Shown here one piece after another: positions 32,766 to 45,087 of a stretch of DNA of 64,000 nt. Within the stretch, counting starts at the first letter, position 1, and every line of letters starts with the position of its first letter. The position numbers were made by a program, and so were the translations under genes. This DNA comes from Ailanthus altissimus (lineage: Eukaryota; Streptophyta; Magnoliopsida; Sapindales; Simaroubaceae): NCBI GenBank assembly GCA_946807835.1, contig OX327703.1:3107501-3171500 (forward strand), in the 5' to 3' direction. The notes beneath the pieces are model-generated. The model worked only from the letters and a program-made list of their open reading frames with translations. It ran no database searches and was not told where the DNA came from.

Positions 32766-33755
32766 TACAGGCGGCTCAAGAACATGTGAGGCCTTAGACA
32801 AAGATTATAAATAAGACCTTATTTGAAATTTCTTCTATTAGTTGCATAATTAATAATTAATTATTAATATAAATAAACTATAAGAAAATAAATATTTTCT
32901 TAATAAACAATAACACTAAAAATCAAGAATAATTTGCAAACAAGATAAGATTTTAAAGAAAAATCTTATTCAGTAAATTAATTGCTTATAGCAATTATTA
33001 TTCTTATCTCTTTAAACTTTTTAAAGGAAACTTTTATTCATTAAATTGCTTATTTATGTAAGGAAATGATACTTAAAATATAGGGGAAAAAAGACATTAT
33101 TTTAGGCCCCCAAAAAAAAGGAGAGGATGTAAACAGCATTTATTTATCTCCTTAAATCTTCAAAACAACTTTATTCACTCAATTGCTTTATTATGTAAGA
33201 AAATGATATTTAAAACATGGGGAAAATGTGGGATTTTATTTTAGAAAAACAAACAGAAAATGTAAACAATATTAACTTTTTATTTCTTGGAAAATAACCA
33301 TCAAGATAAAAGTTTTATTTTTAAATTAAAAACACACATTTAGCAATTTTAAAGAAACGTAATTAAAATAGATGTGGGATTTTATTTTAGAAAAACAAAC
33401 AGAAAATGTAAACAATATTAACTTTTTATTTCTTGGAAAATAACCATCAAGAAGTTTTATTTTTAAATTAAAAACACACATTTAGCAATTTTAAAGAAAC
33501 GTAATTAAAATAGAGCCTTATTATTATTATTAAAAACTGAAACGAGGCTTTATTATTATGCCGATATTTATTTTTTTTAAAAGAAAATAGCCCGTTTAAA
33601 ATATGTAATGATTTATTTTTAAAGCAAATAAGTAAAATAGTTTTGTCGGCCTTTTAATCAAAGCACGGCCACAGGCAAGGACTGAGCCGCCTACTGCTAG
33701 CAACTCTCTAGATTCTCCTTCTAAAACATCGATGTTCAGATCAGCTAGAACTCAC
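32766..33755 (-). other. AT-rich spacer or intron in copy B
   Basis: Lies between the Rx_N exon donor (CCG|GTGAGT, minus strand) and the NB-ARC fragment. In copy A these parts are directly joined with no such spacer. It may be a true intron lost in copy A or later inserted DNA. It includes a 146-bp tandem duplication. Confidence 0.45.
33228..33513. repeat. tandem duplication, 2 x about 146 bp
   Basis: GTGGGATTTTATTTTAG starts copies at 33228 and 33374. They are almost identical except for a short deletion in the second copy. The neighbouring sequence at 33060-33227 is a more diverged relative. Confidence 0.9.
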
Positions 33756-34101
33756 CGGAAGTGGCGCCGGAAACAACATTGCGAAGCGAATTCAAGATCG
33801 GAGCCAACCGTCCGGCAATTCCCCTCAACTTGTCGTCGAACTTCGATCTCGATATCTCCGATTGAACCCAGTCGTCGACCAAATCATCGACCTCAGAAAT
33901 GAGGCCTCCCAGGTGAGTGAACAAAGAATTCAGGACGACGTTTTGGTCGAATCGGCCGCTCGAAGCCCTCTGAAGAAGGGAGTGCACTTCTTTAAATCCG
34001 CGATGAAACTGTCTCAATTCCGCGTTGTTCCAAAACGCACCAGCGTTGGAGTCCAGTTTATCGGCCACCATGCCGGAGAGTAAGGCCAGATTACCCGCCA
34101 T
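33756..34101 (-). pseudogene. copy-B Rx_N exon
   Basis: From the methionine at 34101 the frame reads MAGNLALLSGMVADKLDSNA, GAFWNNAELRQFHRGFKEVH, LISEVDDLVDDWVQSEI and ends in SLRNVVSGATS at a CCG|GTGAGT donor. It is an intact Rx_N coiled-coil exon, closely similar to copy A and to exon 2 of the TIR fusion at 4.1 kb. Without splicing the frame stops at GEF. The downstream NB-ARC part is broken, so the gene as a whole is dead unless the exon serves as a short protein of about 115 residues. Confidence 0.65.
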
Positions 34102-35260
34102 TGGAAACACCAACGGGAGAAAGATATAAGAGAAACGACAGCCGCTTGGATTTGCTTTTGCGGAGCCGAAATTAGTATGTATTGGCTAAGATTGGTTGAC
34201 TTGGTTTCGACAGAATTTTAAAAAAAATTATTAAAACCGGACAGCCCGGAAGTTTTGCCCAATGACAGAATTTCTCGTAAAAAAATCTTTAATTACGAAA
34301 ACAAAAATAACTTTGTCCTAATAAATTCATGTAAGAGTTAGTTGTGCTTGTACTTGTGTCCATTGGCTGCAGATTTTAAATTAATTGCGTCCTTTATATC
34401 AATAGGGATGGATCTGATATTACCTTAATACTTTTTTTTTTTTTCAAAGGTTTTGGTAAGGGTGAGAAATTTCATTTATTAAAATTTTAATCTTTTATTT
34501 TAAATTTTTCTCGAATTTCAGTGGTTGCAGGAGCACCGTGCTTTAACGATCGCTCGAATTATTCCTTTAAGATTCATAACACTTTTTATTATCATAAGTG
34601 TTTATTGTTCAAACTTTAATAAAGCTATTTAAGTCGATTCAATCTTATTTTGAACTTAATTAAACATGTCTTTTAATAGTAAAGATACCTTTTTGATTGT
34701 TAAATATTAACCTTAAATTATATACGATGACAATAATATCCCATGTTTGAGTTAAATCTCAAAATATATAAGAACACAATGTTAAATATTAACCTTAAAA
34801 CATATAACAACACAATAATACCCCATGTTTGAGTAAAAGACTTAACGGTATGTTTAATACATGAGATTAAAGCTTGGGATAGGTCTAATTAAAGGATTAT
34901 TAACTCAATTCTATGTTGTTGCTGCCTTTAATATAGTATTAGTAATCCAGAGCCCACACAATAATCCTATAATAAAAAGGACTAGTTTATCCCATTCTTT
35001 TTCAACTAAAATTTTATGATAAAAAGCACTTAATACTTAATAAATACTAATGTTATAATGAACAATGTGACTTTATTATAATATTAATTAATAATAATAA
35101 TACTAATACTCTTCAAAACAAAATAATAAAACAAATAATTATATATATATTTACGCAATTATATTATAAATTAATATTCATGAATAATTCTATTTAAATC
35201 ATGTATCCATTTTTTTTAAATTTAAATATAATATTATGAATAACTTCACAATATTACATG
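34102..35260. repeat. Rx_N promoter and upstream block, repeated at 50 kb
   Basis: 34102-34300 is the promoter segment of copy B. 34670-35215 matches 49950-50405: landmarks are TTAAATATTAACCTTAA, AATGTTATAATGAACAATGT/AATGTTATAATGAATAATGT and TTAATATTCATGAATA followed by TTCTATTTAAATCA. No coding signal is seen. Confidence 0.6.
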
Positions 35261-37375
35261 ATAGGTTTGTTAATATACATCAGATAATTACATGAATAAT
35301 ATAGGACTTTTGTCGTCCGTCTAAGCCTACTTCTTCTATTAATGGAGATATAATCAAATCCCATTACGAGACTTATTCCAAATACTAATATCTATATTTA
35401 TTATAGAATGAGAGATCTGACCCTAATTTTAATTTTATCTCAAATGAGGATATATACCTCACAAAGAATGATAGATACACAAAAATACCCCTACGCTTAA
35501 TTACCTTTATTGTTCACACCAAACTTTAAACCAACCAAAACCACTCAACACAAAAAAAAAATTACTGGAAAAAGATAAAATTGGAAATAAGAACAGGAAC
35601 TTGTAGGCAGAGATTGCGGTGATCGAAAACAGTAGTTGGCAGCTGGATCTAAAAGTGGTAAGGGCAACGCAACATATAGCGGCGCTAGCTAGAGTTTAGC
35701 AGTAACCCAAAACAGACCAAAAAATTAAATCGGCGAAGCACGTCTTCAATCCTGCCCGAGCGATGAAGTACAAATTGCATGAACGCCGCACGACATGAAT
35801 GAGTCCAGTGGAGGCACGGCTTCTGTTGAACTATTTGATGGAGGCACGACTTTTGTTAATCTAATCGACTTCTATAGATTGCTTAGGTTGAACGCCGAAT
35901 CCAAAAGGAACCCACAGAAGAAAGAAAAATTGTGACAAAGTAGTAAAGAAAATGTAAAAAATAAGAAAAGTAATCAAAAAGGGAAAAAAAAACCGGGGGA
36001 GTACTGTAAGGTATAAGGCAAAAGGTAGTTTGTGTCCACCGAAAATAGGGTCAAAGCTCCCTCTAGTTTTTTATTTTCGGGCTAATAATTATTATGTACC
36101 CTTGTTTTTGAAGCAATTTTAATATCATTGATAAAATCAAAGATATTATAGGTTCTATTGTTATAAAGTAGAGAATTACTAAGATAATATAAATACAAAC
36201 ATACTGACAACTACTCAAACTTGACGCTTTCCCTATAGAACAAATAAAAATAAATCTAATTACTGGAGACCATCCACATATAGATATTTTTACCCTTATT
36301 GAGGATGGGGATATCCTACCTCACGCAAGTAGATAATTACACAAAAAAAACTTTTTAAAAAAATAGTACACATAATCCACCACTCACACATATGTCCTCC
36401 TACTTACAAATTCAAACCATTTCAAACACTTAAATTCACCAATAATATATCCACACAACAAGATAATAAAACTATACACAATAGATTATTCTTTATAGTA
36501 GTGACAGAGAGTTTAAATGTTGCAAGAATTTGCTTCGTATCAGGTCAGATGGGAGCGCGTCTATAAAGAGCGATGATGGTCGCGTGTAAGGGCTGAGTGT
36601 TCGACGGTGGGTAGCTCGGCAACCAATTTGGACATGTGACTAGATGTGGTCAATAAACTCTAATGGTGGCTGGAACGGTGCAAATTTAAGGCTGTAGAGC
36701 CAGCGAAAACCACAAAGGCATTTAATAAAGTAGATCCGACAAAGTCTAGCCGCAAAAACATAAGAAAAAACAGCAGCAACCATAAAAGTTCATCAGGCCG
36801 AAAAGGCTCGTTATAGGCCAAGAGGCTCGGTGAGGGCTGAGGAAGCCAACGACTACTAAGAAAACTTTCAAACAAAGCAATTGCTACTTATTGGGGCGGC
36901 AAAAACATATAGGAAAACAAGAAAAATATGGGAAAAAAAACCAAAAAAAAATGGAGAGAAACTTAGGATAAAAAGAGATAAAGCTACAGCTAAAGAAAAT
37001 AGGATAAAGAGAGGGACAAGGATCTGCCAAAGAGGGGCCTAAAATGATCCTTCTCCAAGGGGGAGAAGAGAATGTGTAGTAGACTTTTTGAGTTTGAGAG
37101 AAAAGTTTTTTTACTCTTTAGTAGGGGTGGGCATTATTTTCAAACCTAACCCATCTTAGAATTTTGAGTCGGGACGAAAACGAGAATAGATTAGGGACAA
37201 GTTCAGAATAAAATTTTCTATACTGAATGAGTCGGGTTAGGTTTGAAAAATTCTTGAACTCGAACGAGAATTTTTTAACTCGAACCCTTTTTTATTTTAA
37301 TCTTTTTTTAATTTCAATTAGATTTAAAGTTAGATTTAGAATGATAACTTTAAACTTAACTGAATATAAATTTGA
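35261..37375. other. intergenic DNA with two GC-richer islands
   Basis: No gene recognised. The stretches 35590-35890 and 36520-36880 are richer in GC than their surroundings, with pieces such as GGAGGCACGGCTTCTGTT and GGAGGCACGACTTTTGTT repeated at 35812 and 35850. They may be remains of a transposon. The stretch 37125-37270 resembles a hAT- or MITE-type end (AGGGGTGGGCA) followed by repeated ACTCGAAC. Confidence 0.35.
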
Positions 37376-37935
37376 ATTTAGAATAATAACATTTAATATA
37401 ATTAAAATTAAAAATTAAAATTATAACATTTAACGTAATTGAAATCAAAATAGAATTTGGAATTATAATAAGAACTTGAAATCTATAATATTTAACATAA
37501 TTGAAATTGAAATAATATTTTAAATTATAATATTTAACGTATTTCAACTCGAAATTAAATTTATAATTACATCATTTAACGTAATTGGATTTAGAACAAA
37601 TCAATTTTAAAATTAATCAAATTATAATATTTTACGTAATTGAATTTCAAATAATAATATTTAACGTAATTTAAATTTATAATATTTAACATAATTGAAA
37701 TCAAAATAATATTTTAGATTATAATATTTAACGTATTTCAACTCAAAACTGAATTTATAATTACAACATATAACATAAATAAATTTGAAACGAATCGATT
37801 TAAAAATTAATTAAAGTATAATATTTCACGTAATTTAAATTTAAATTGAATTTAAAATAATAACATTATCATAATTTAATTTAAAATAATAATATTTAAC
37901 CTAATTGAAATTCAATTTAAATTAAAAATTTTATT
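37376..37935. repeat. irregular minisatellite around ATAATATTTAACGTAATT
   Basis: At least twelve variants of TAACATTTAACGTAATT or TAATATTTAACGTAATT occur at spacings of about 23-60 bases. A larger unit of about 195 bases is also duplicated: 37483-37677 and 37678 onward share TTAACATAATTGAAAT, ATATTTAACGTATTTCAACT and TTTATAATTACA. Both strands give accidental open frames. Confidence 0.75.
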
Positions 37936-38199
37936 TTAAAATTTTAATTTTAAAATTCGTAACCTAACCCGATCCGACCCAACACATTTTAAATTAAAAC
38001 AACGTCGTTTTAATACAAAAAAATCAAAAAAATTCAACCCCAATAATGAGTTAAAAATCATCCCAACCCTCAAAATATTTCAAATAAAACACTTTTCAAT
38101 ATCTCAATTAAATTCAAATATAATTCATAAATTTTTGAACTTAAAATTATCCATCCTTTTTTTTTTAAATTTTCTATATCCGGAGTGGGTTTAAAGATC

Positions 38200-38700
38200 G
38201 GTAGTTGCTGTTGTGTCAACTCACAACCACAACAAGAGCAATCGTACACAGTTTCTGGCTCGTAAATTAACTTCTAGAGGGCTTTCGTATTTACCCCATT
38301 TTCCATGCTTCCTTGAAAAGAAACTGGGTGACTCACGTGCCGCCAGCAATGACTTGGTAATGGTAAGTATGACCGAAGGAGAAATTATTTTTCAACCGAG
38401 CCGAAAGCCATACTGAAAACTCTCATTTGGTGAAGAAGGGGTAAGGCGATCAAATGACAGAGACTTCCTGTCAAGGATGCCACGTAACAACTGCGGGAAT
38501 CAAATTAATGCCAACAGACGAGTTGATTGCGTGTTTAAAGAAAATATATAATAACAAACCAAGACACGACTCATGAGGTAAGTTTAGAATTGTTGGGGGC
38601 AATTATGTAAATTTAATTTTAAGAAATTAAAATTACTTTTGAAAAAAATCGCGTGGTCGCCCGCAGACAAATCAACGCTACAAAAAGTTCCCACAGTAGT
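38200..38700. repeat. segment repeated at 50.4-50.85 kb
   Basis: Matches 50440-50850 with scattered changes. Landmarks are CTTCTAGAGGG, ACCCCATTTTCCATG, TCACGTGCCGCCAGCAATGA, AGCCGAAAGCCATACTGAAA, and GACGAGTTGATTGCGTGTTT. In this copy 41 bases (about 38356-38396) are present that the other lacks, and the other has extra text near 50575-50605. A frame of 67 codons at 38213-38416 is not kept in the other copy, so it is probably noncoding. Confidence 0.7.
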
Positions 38701-38773
38701 TCTACCAAATCCTTTTTGAAGATCTTATCCTTTAAATATATTATCCTTTAAATATATTTAAATACAAAAAGTT

Positions 38774-38813
38774 CCCCCCCCCCCCCCCCCCACACACACA
38801 GAAATATGAAAAT
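38774..38813. repeat. poly-C tract, 18 bases, then (CA)n
   Basis: Eighteen C followed by about five CA dinucleotides. Same C-run length as at 28442-28459. Confidence 0.9.
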
Positions 38814-39149
38814 GACTAATTATTTTATGTAAAAAGTTTTGATAAAATAAAAAATCTCTCTTATTAAATACAAATATTTATTTTTTACTCAAATTCAAAT
38901 ATTTAAAAATACAAAACTTATTTATTTGAGTGATTATAAGCGTCAAATTTATTCACGACTAATTGATGTACCTTCAAAGGGCTACATCATTAGTTACTAT
39001 CAATAATAATACTATATTTTTTTAAATAGTATCACAATATTTTGCATCTTAAATGATATATTAAGTGATTATTAAATAATAAAATTATATAAATTATAAT
39101 TTTAAAAATTATAATATTTTTTTAAAAGATTTATCAAATAACTATTGGA

Positions 39150-39644
39150 TTTGTTTTTACAGAGCCAAAAATAGTTGGTATTTGCTAATAGTTGACTTGG
39201 TTTTAACTTCAAAATTTGAAAAGAAAAATATAAAAATTGGAGGTCCGAAAGTTTTGCCCAATGATAGAATTTTTCATAATTATTTTTTTAAAATTCTTTA
39301 ATTACGAAGATAATAATAACTTTGTCTTAAAAAATTCATATAATTTTTATTTGATTTGAGAGTTACGAGTTACAGTGCTAGAGTTACTTGTGATTGTGTT
39401 TATTGGATGCAATTTTGAAATCAATGATGTTTTTTTATATCAATCACGACGGATGCTAACACTTTTTTTTGTTATTAAATATGTGTTTATTGTTCAAACT
39501 TTTATTTTTTATATATATAAAAGAGGGAATTTAAATTTGGGCTTTTAATTAGAATTGAGGTAAATATACTATCAATATTTTAATATTAGGATGTCATCTC
39601 AAGTACTATTTTCAAGCTTTATTACTAGCAATTTAAGTCAATTT
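39150..39644. repeat. isolated copy of the Rx_N promoter segment
   Basis: AGAGCCAAAAATAGTTGGTA, GTTGACTTGGTTTTAA, then AGTTTTGCCCAATGATAGAA match the promoter of the copy-B Rx_N gene (34160-34280). No Rx_N coding sequence is attached on the left, so the gene body was deleted or never copied. The copia element inserted immediately to the right. Confidence 0.6.
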
Positions 39645-41095
39645 TGTTGAAAGTGTAAGATAATCATATTGATTATATTATATGTAAATTAAATAGAGAA
39701 AGGTAGAAAATTATTTTAGAATATATGATATAGAGAAATTTTTTTAACTCCAATCTTTTCTTACTTTGTAGTAGAGAGAGTTTTTGTTTGACTATGGCCT
39801 TTTCTACTATTCTCAAAATTTTATCTTTCAAATGTGTAAGTACTTAATTATCCTTAATGATTCTAATTATTTGTCTTCTTTTAAACTACTCTATTTTTAT
39901 AAAAAAAGTAAAAATTAGATTACAATTTATTTAAATCAAAATAGGCAAATAATTATAATTAGATTTTCTCTTTTTAACCACCACGCTCTTTTACAAAAAA
40001 TTAAGTAGTAATTTATTTAAATAAAATGAGCCAAAACACAAAACACAATAATTGTATTTTGGATAGTCATCATTTTAGGTAAAAGATAAAATGGTAATTT
40101 AAGTTAGTAAATGAATTAAAAGCTCATGAGCTTTCTAGCTCTAAATTAGATATCCAAATTCTTATCATCTCATAACCTTTAGATCTTCTAAGTTAATTAT
40201 GAGCTATTCCACTAAAAGTTCAAGTTTGCACTCTAGTTGGCCTATGTAATAAATAAATTCAAATTTTAATTAAAATTAATCATTTAACCGATAATAGCCA
40301 CTCAATTAACCTTCTATTTTTTGTAATTAAAGTTAGGCCATTGTAAAAATGTTATGCCTATTTAATTACTTATTTGCTTTTAAGTCAATGAATGCTCTAA
40401 AGATCATTTTTAATATGTTTGTACTTGTATATAATTTTACAAATATATATTATTATACAATAATCAGTTTATTGAATAAATTGCGGCCACAGATTTAAAT
40501 GATCAAGTACTGCAAACAGTTTAGGTGACATCATTTAATATAGATTCTATATTGTAAATATATGTTCACATGATGCATGAAATTGCATCTCCAAGTCATC
40601 GAGATTTTGACCGTCTAATTGGGTCTCACTTTGTTATAACTCAAAAGAATACAATACATAAATGTAAGTTCATTACTTACTCAGGATTAAGGTTAATCAA
40701 GCTTATTAAAGTTTTGTAAATTAAGATCAATGACATTTAATTAATTAAATTAAAATTCACATTAGTCTAGTTCAATGTATCATACATTAATTTTTCTACT
40801 CGAAGTCTCTACTTCAATAATTAAGGTAAATCATTCACATAAGAAGTACAAAAACTACAGTTTTACATAATGAAATGCCTATTTTATTAATGATTATGAA
40901 CAAAATTTAATTTATAAAAAAAATCGTGATTTATACATTCTACATTAGCATTATATACCTAATGCATAGATCACATATTTTATAAATATGGGCTCTTCAA
41001 TATATGCTCAATTATATATAAATAAAATTTTATCAATTAAATAAAATGTCATTATACATATTTTAAGGGCACAAAATAATATTACATGTTTAATA
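39645..41095 (-). repeat. 3' LTR of the copia element
   Basis: Plus strand begins TGTTGAAAGTGTAAGATAAT and ends ACATGTTTAATA; the corresponding end of the other LTR is CTAACA, so the terminal CA here has mutated to TA. A purine-rich tract (AAGGAAAGTGAAAGAT on the minus strand, 41096-41111) abuts it, as expected for the polypurine tract priming plus-strand synthesis. Confidence 0.8.
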
Positions 41096-41159
41096 ATCTT
41101 TCACTTTCCTTAAAGTATATCGAGCATCTGTTGAACTCCCATATCATCTGTATGAGTTT

Positions 41160-41520
41160 CAAAAATCTTTATTGGCAATGACTTATGAATGGATCTGCTA
41201 GATTATATGCTGATGTAATCTTAGATACTATTATTTCACCTTTTAGCACTAAATCTCTTATCAAGTGATATTTTCTTTCAATGTATTTTCCTTTCTTATG
41301 GTATCTTTGTTCTATAAATTGTGCTATTGCTTCGCTATTATCATAATAAAGAATAGTAAGCATTTTAGCACTAGGTACTACTTCAAGTTTCAAAAGGAAC
41401 TTGTAGAGCCATACAACTTCTTTTGCAGCTTTAGATCCTGCTAGATATTCAACTTCTATAGTGGAGTCTGCACTACATGATTGTTTTACACTCCACCATT
41501 TAAAGTGAACACATATCTAG
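41160..41520 (-). pseudogene. copia RNase H fragment
   Basis: Text such as YYDNSEAIAQF, KKGKYIERKYHLIRDLVLKG and ITSAYNLADPF is the RNase H end of a copia polyprotein, open from 41393 to 41169. Upstream, the AEY/VWLYKFL part continues to about 41500 in other frames. It is a broken copy. Confidence 0.8.
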
Positions 41521-41529
41521 ATGTTGACC

Positions 41530-42700
41530 TTTGGATATCTTTTTATGCTTGAAAATCTAAATCTGTATACCCAATAAGTACAAGATCGCCACTAGAATAT
41601 ACAAGCATATAATCTTTTATATTCTAAAGATACTTAAATATATGTTTTACTGTATTCCAGTATTCTAATCCTGGGTTTGATTGATATCTGCTGATCATGC
41701 CAACCACCTAACAAATGTCTGGTCTAATACATAATATTGCATACATGAAACTTCTTACAACAGATGCATAAAGAATTCATTTCATGCGATTTATCTCTTC
41801 AAGTGTCTTAGGATACTAATTTTTAGATAAATCAATCCCATGTCTAAAAAGAAGTAATCTCTTTTTGGATTCATGCATAGCAAACTTGACCATAATTTTT
41901 TCTATGTATGCAGCTTGAGATAACGCTAACATCTTATTTTTGCAATCTTATCATAGCTTAATCTCAATGATGTAATTAGCTTCACATAAGTCCTTTATAT
42001 CAAATTGATTAGATAACTAAATATTTACTGATGATAATACCCTAACATCATTTTTAATAGGTAGTATATTATCTACATGCAAGACTAGAAATACTACCAA
42101 TCAACCATCTATTCTTTTATAAACACAAGGTTCATGAAGATTTTGATCAAAACCAAATACTTTGATAGCCTAATCAAATCTAATATTCTAAGATCTAGAT
42201 GCTTGTTTTAGCCCATAGATAGATTTTTGTAGTTTGCAAACCATGTATTCTTAGTCTTTAGCTATAAAACTATCTGGTTATATCATAAAAATACTCTCTT
42301 CAAGATTGTTATTGAAAAAGGCAGTCTTGACATCCATTTGCCGAATCTTATAATCAAGATTTGCTATAATAGATAAGAGAATTCTGCTAGACTAAGCATG
42401 ACTACCGGTGAAAATGTTTCCTTATAACCAATGCTTTTTTTTTTTCTGAGTATACCCTTTCGCAACAACCCTTGCTTTAAAGGTTTCTACCTTCTATCTA
42501 TCTCTTTCTTTCTCTTGTAGACCCATTTGCAACCTATATATTTTAACCCTTCGAATTTTTCTACAAGTTCCCAGACCGTATAAGAATACAAATAATCCAT
42601 TTTTAATTTCATAACTTTATGCCAATGATCTGTATCTACACCAACCATAGCTTCATTATAGTTAATGGGATCCAATTCATGTTAATCAGAAACTACGTGA
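41530..42700 (-). pseudogene. copia reverse transcriptase, broken
   Basis: The amino-terminal part is open at 42675-42487 (NYNEAMVGVDTDHWHKVMKL, YTVWELVEKFEGLKYIGCKW), the standard start of copia reverse transcriptase. Downstream pieces (KQASRS, LPIKNDVRV-like, RCNILCIRPDIC) follow in shifting frames to about 41530. Several stops are present. Confidence 0.75.
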
Positions 42701-42795
42701 AAAGTCTCTCTAATAAGCATGTACCTATAAGGACGTATAATATTCCTTACACTATAATGAAGTACTGGTGACTAATGTTTTACAATTGGTTCTAG

Positions 42796-44250
42796 TTAGT
42801 TATTATGATCTGGAATAGGAACTATTGCATCGTCTCTTTTAGGCATAATATTAGAGTTTCTAGATAACTCCATAAGAACTATCTTACTCGTAGGTTTGAA
42901 GTCTTTCATATAATCCTCCTCAAGAAATATTGCATTTGTGCTAACAAACACTTTCTTATCTTGAGAACTATAGAGAAGACTTCCTTTTGTTATTTTAGAA
43001 TAGCCAATAAACAGACAAACTTCTAGCTTAAAATTCAATTTATCTGTCTTCCCTTTTAGCACATAAGCTAGACAAACCCCATATATGTATATGATGTAAA
43101 TTTGGTTTACGCCATATCTATATTTTCAGAGATGTTTTAAGGGCTGATTTAGATGGAATTAAGTTAAGAAGATACATGGCTGTCTCCAAGATGTAACCCT
43201 AGAACAAGATGGGTAAAATTGAATAATTTATCACTGACCTCACCATTTCAAGAAGAGTTATGTTTCTCCTTTCTTCTACACTATTTTGCTGAGGTGACTC
43301 AAGTCTAGACAATTGAGATAATAAATCATTTTATGACATATAAGTTCTGAATGCACTTTAGTGATATTCTCCACATCGATCAGATCGAAGTGCCTTTATG
43401 TGCTTCCTTAATTGTCATTCCACCTCTACCTGAAACTCTTTGAATTTATCAAATGCCTCATACTTATGACGCATGAGATACATATAACCGAATCTAGAAT
43501 AATCATCAATAAAAGTGATAAAATATTCATAACCTCCTCTAATTTCTATACTTATGGGCCTACACAAATCAGAGTACATTAATTCTAACGCTTTAGTAGC
43601 TCTTCTTCCTTTAGCATTAAAGGGTCTTCTAGTTATTTTACCTTCAACAGGATTCGCAAACTGAATTATTTCAATCTCTAGTGAACTTAGAGGTCCATCT
43701 TTGACTAATCTTTGAATCCTATCTAGACTAATGTGACCAAGACGTAGATGTCACAAATATGTTTGATTTCTAAGTGATATTTTAATCTTCTTATGGTGAT
43801 TAGATTTATTATTCAACTCTTTATCATGCAGCAAGTTGATTTTAGAATATATACAATATAGATTATTAACTAATATATCCGAACATATAAATGACTTATT
43901 TCTTTTGATAATCACAGTTGAGTCAAAGATTACAAAATAGCCAGATTTATTCAAACAACTCAATGAAATCAAATTACGTTTAAGTTTAGGTACAAACAAA
44001 CAATTATTTAATATTAAAGTCCTAAAATCATCAAAATACATACAAATGACTCACACTGCTTTGGCTGCGACAATTGCACCATTTCCAAGCATGAGATTAA
44101 TTTCCCCATCACCTAATTGTCTAGTTTTCTAGTTTTTTAGAACCCTTACAAAGAATTACAAATATAATTAGTAGCTCCAGAATTTAGAATTCAGAAATCT
44201 GTAGAGTCTACCACTAAACATGTCATAATGAAAAGAATTTTACTTGATGT
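42796..44250 (-). pseudogene. copia protease-integrase fragments
   Basis: Protease and adjoining spacer: 44230-43751, ending in the frame 44041-43751 (LFVPKLKRNLISLSCLNKSG). Integrase: near 43740-43060, with LRSDRCGEY-like text around 43370 and, at 43062-42796, KLNFKLEVCLFIGYSK and KKVFVSTNAIFLEEDY. All pieces are interrupted. Confidence 0.75.
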
Positions 44251-44269
44251 TGAAACTGCCCCTTTAGCC

Positions 44270-45087
44270 ATTGAAAGCTTAGCTAAGTTAACTGGATAAT
44301 TTCTCTTGCAATGCCCTTTAACGCCACATTAGAAATACTTTCCTTTAGGGTTTTTCTTCTTTTTATTGATTTACACATTTTTTGAATTAGATGCTTTCTT
44401 GGGCTCATTCTTCTTATTCTTCTTACTACTATTTCCCTTAAGATTGGGACAAGAAGAAGGGCCCTAAGTCTAATGAATACTTTGTTCAAATTTCATGATA
44501 GCCTTAGCAGCTTTTAGCTAATTCATTAGGCTAGTTAATGTGAAATCTAACTAGTTCATTGATATATTCAATAAGAAAGTCTGAAATAAAGGTGCTAAAG
44601 TTACTAAGACCATCTTAACCTTAGATTAACCGGTATATTCCCCACACAAATCCTCCACTTACTGGAACAATGCAATTATTTTTAGCATATGATCCTGCAC
44701 TGAAGTTCCTTCTGTTTGTTGACTATTCATGATCTCTTTTAGTGTAGCCTGTTTCAAAGTTCAGATTTTATCAACAAAAATCTCTGAAATGCTAAAGATT
44801 ATGTTAGTAGATGTAGTCATTCTCTCATGTTATTTGGCCAATATATTAGACAGTGATGCTATTATGTAGCATGTGGTCATCTCATCAGACTATTGCCACT
44901 TATTGTAGGCATCTCTTTCAACTTGTAGTGCATTATCTTTTGGTTTTTTAGGAAATTTTTCAGTCAAATCATGTTTGTATTTATCAGCAGTGAGTAGAAT
45001 GTCTAGGTTCCTCTTCCAATCGACAAAATTATGTTCGATTAATTTATTTTGGTTAAGAATATATACTAATAGGCTTGATGATGTCAT
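44270..45087 (-). pseudogene. copia gag, broken
   Basis: Start MTSSSLLVYILNQNKLIEHN at 45087 and FVDWKRNLDILLTADKYKHD are typical copia gag text. The zinc knuckle near 44345-44290 reads F-stop-CGVKGHCKRNYP, so the first and last metal ligands are lost. Frameshifts lie between. Confidence 0.75.

Noticed and set aside
33862..34083. 73-codon plus-strand frame
   Set aside because: Antisense to the Rx_N exon of copy B, with no recognisable content.
37227..37547. Short frames on both strands in the AT-rich array
   Set aside because: They come from the minisatellite repeats, which are open by chance in several frames.
38213..38416. 67-codon frame as a gene
   Set aside because: The duplicated copy at 50.4 kb does not keep the frame and the text has no family resemblance.
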